From NCBI GenBank assembly GCA_934692295.1, contig CAKUTL010000058.1:1-9100 (forward strand): a stretch of 9,100 nucleotides of DNA, read 5' to 3'. Shown here piece after piece: positions 8,601 to 9,100 of this stretch; the first letter of the stretch is position 1; the number at the start of each line of letters is the position of its first letter. Made by a program: the position numbers and the translations under genes. The notes below the pieces were generated by a model that was given only the letters and a program-made list of their open reading frames with translations, was not told the origin of the DNA and did not search any database. This DNA comes from an uncultured Candidatus Melainabacteria bacterium (GTDB taxonomy: Bacteria > Cyanobacteriota > Vampirovibrionia > Gastranaerophilales > Gastranaerophilaceae).

Positions 8601-8998
8601 ACGATAACACGTTCTGCACCGTTTACAATGAATGTACCTTTGTCAGTCATTGTCGGAATATCACCGATATAAACTTCTTGTTCTTTAATTTCACCGCTAT
8701 CACGGTTAACAAGTCTAATCATTACACGCAATTGTTTTGCATAAGTTGCGTCATGAATTCTTGCTTCTTCAACTGTATACTTCGCATTGTCGAAAGTATA
8801 GTTTGGTAAGAAGTGTAATTCCAATCTGCCTGTATAGTCTTTAATAGGAGAGAATGAAAGTAATTCTTCTTTCAAACCTTCTTTTAAGAACCATTCAAAC
8901 GATTTTTTTTGCACTTCAATAAGGTCTGGTAAATCGTCCAAACGAGTATGAGGAATACCCATTGGCGTTACTCTTTTTGCATATTTTGTCTTAGACAT
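5681..8998 (-). CDS. rpoB: RNA polymerase β subunit (RpoB)
   Basis: Complete β subunit of RNA polymerase, 1105 residues from the ATG at 8998. It is close to the cyanobacterial length and lacks the large insertions that make E. coli β 1342 residues. The rifampicin-pocket region runs from about G374 to L400 ([11 protein letters not shown] to HKRRISAL). Q380, D383, H393 and S398 correspond to E. coli Q513, D516, H526 and S531, all with the usual drug-sensitive residues. Further conserved blocks are [10 protein letters not shown] (about 426-435), [13 protein letters not shown] (about 669-681, with E673 and D674), [12 protein letters not shown] (about 823-834) and the C-terminal [20 protein letters not shown] (about 980-999). 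An in-frame TTG at 9001 could add one residue, but the ATG is preferred: GAGGTG lies five bases before it, and only two bases before the TTG. It is the first gene of the rpoB-rpoC1-rpoC2 cluster seen here; rplL often lies upstream but is not visible. Confidence 0.99.
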   Translation of the reverse strand: [1105 protein letters not shown]

Positions 8999-9001
8999 CA
9001 A

Positions 9002-9100
9002 TTCACCTCATTTTAAAATGGTGTACGTACTATAAAAACTTTTTTCTAACTTAAGGCTGTAAACCCTCTACCGAAAATGGTAAATGTCTGCAATTTTTAA
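9002..9100 (-). other. Region upstream of rpoB, no gene recognised
   Basis: 99 bp of AT-rich sequence containing the rpoB ribosome binding site, the palindromes CATTTTAAAATG (9009-9020) and GTACGTAC (9023-9030), and an A5-C-T6 tract (9035-9046). I recognise no rplL C-terminus. There is a TATAGT that resembles a -10 box but no well-spaced -35, so I do not call a promoter. Confidence 0.6.
9004..9023 (-). promoter_or_regulatory. rpoB ribosome binding site within a possible hairpin
   Basis: The Shine-Dalgarno GAGGTG (9009-9004 on the minus strand) lies five bases before the rpoB ATG. Its GGTG can pair with CACC at 9023-9020, and the intervening sequence is the palindrome ATTTTAAAAT, leaving a two-base GA bulge. 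The stem would partly hide the ribosome binding site. The ribosome binding site is solid; the hairpin as a regulator is speculative and mostly A-T paired. Confidence 0.5.

Noticed and set aside
8999..9001. TTG as the rpoB start, giving one extra residue
   Set aside because: It lies only two bases from the GAGGTG site; the adjacent ATG has normal spacing.
9030..9085. Promoter for rpoB (TATAGT with TTTACA)
   Set aside because: The two hexamers are about 24 bases apart, outside the usual range; AT-rich sequence gives such matches easily.
1..9100. A novel defence or mobile system
   Set aside because: The coding content is entirely core RNA polymerase genes, with no transposase, nuclease, CRISPR array or toxin-like gene on either strand.

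Overview
The window holds the core RNA polymerase genes, all on the minus strand in transcription order rpoB (β), rpoC1 (N-terminal part of β', also called γ) and rpoC2 (C-terminal part of β'). The β' subunit is encoded by two separate genes, an arrangement known from Cyanobacteria, plastids and their close relatives. rpoC2 also carries a very large insertion of about 655 residues inside the trigger loop (SI3 type), in the size range of cyanobacterial polymerases. The motifs flanking it are cyanobacteria-like, for example KTGDIVQGLP followed by EELLEGRKP. The DNA is visibly AT-rich, with A/T-ending codons and ordinary bacterial Shine-Dalgarno sites. I infer a non-photosynthetic, AT-rich cyanobacterial relative (Melainabacteria/Vampirovibrionia, perhaps a gut Gastranaerophilales type). 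Nothing here excludes an AT-rich true cyanobacterium, and a plastid seems unlikely given the clear ribosome binding sites.

Layout from high to low coordinates, which is the direction of transcription. 9002-9100 is the leader upstream of rpoB, without a recognisable gene, with a possible hairpin over the rpoB ribosome binding site. 5681-8998 is rpoB, complete. 5582-5680 is a 99-bp gap largely filled by a 68-bp element: four 7-bp units, a 12-bp palindromic core, then four inverted 7-bp units. 3872-5581 is rpoC1, complete. 3819-3871 is a 53-bp gap with the rpoC2 ribosome binding site. 1-3818 is rpoC2, intact to the window edge; by comparison with the β' C-terminus only a few residues should be missing.

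The three products assemble with α2 and ω into one core enzyme. β carries the rifampicin-pocket region and part of the active site. RpoC1 carries the N-terminal zinc site, the clamp helices that bind sigma and the NADFDGD magnesium site. RpoC2 carries the bridge helix, the trigger loop and a second zinc site. No tRNA, rRNA, CRISPR, transposase or foreign cargo gene is visible. The most unusual non-coding structure is the heptad-phased inverted element between rpoB and rpoC1.
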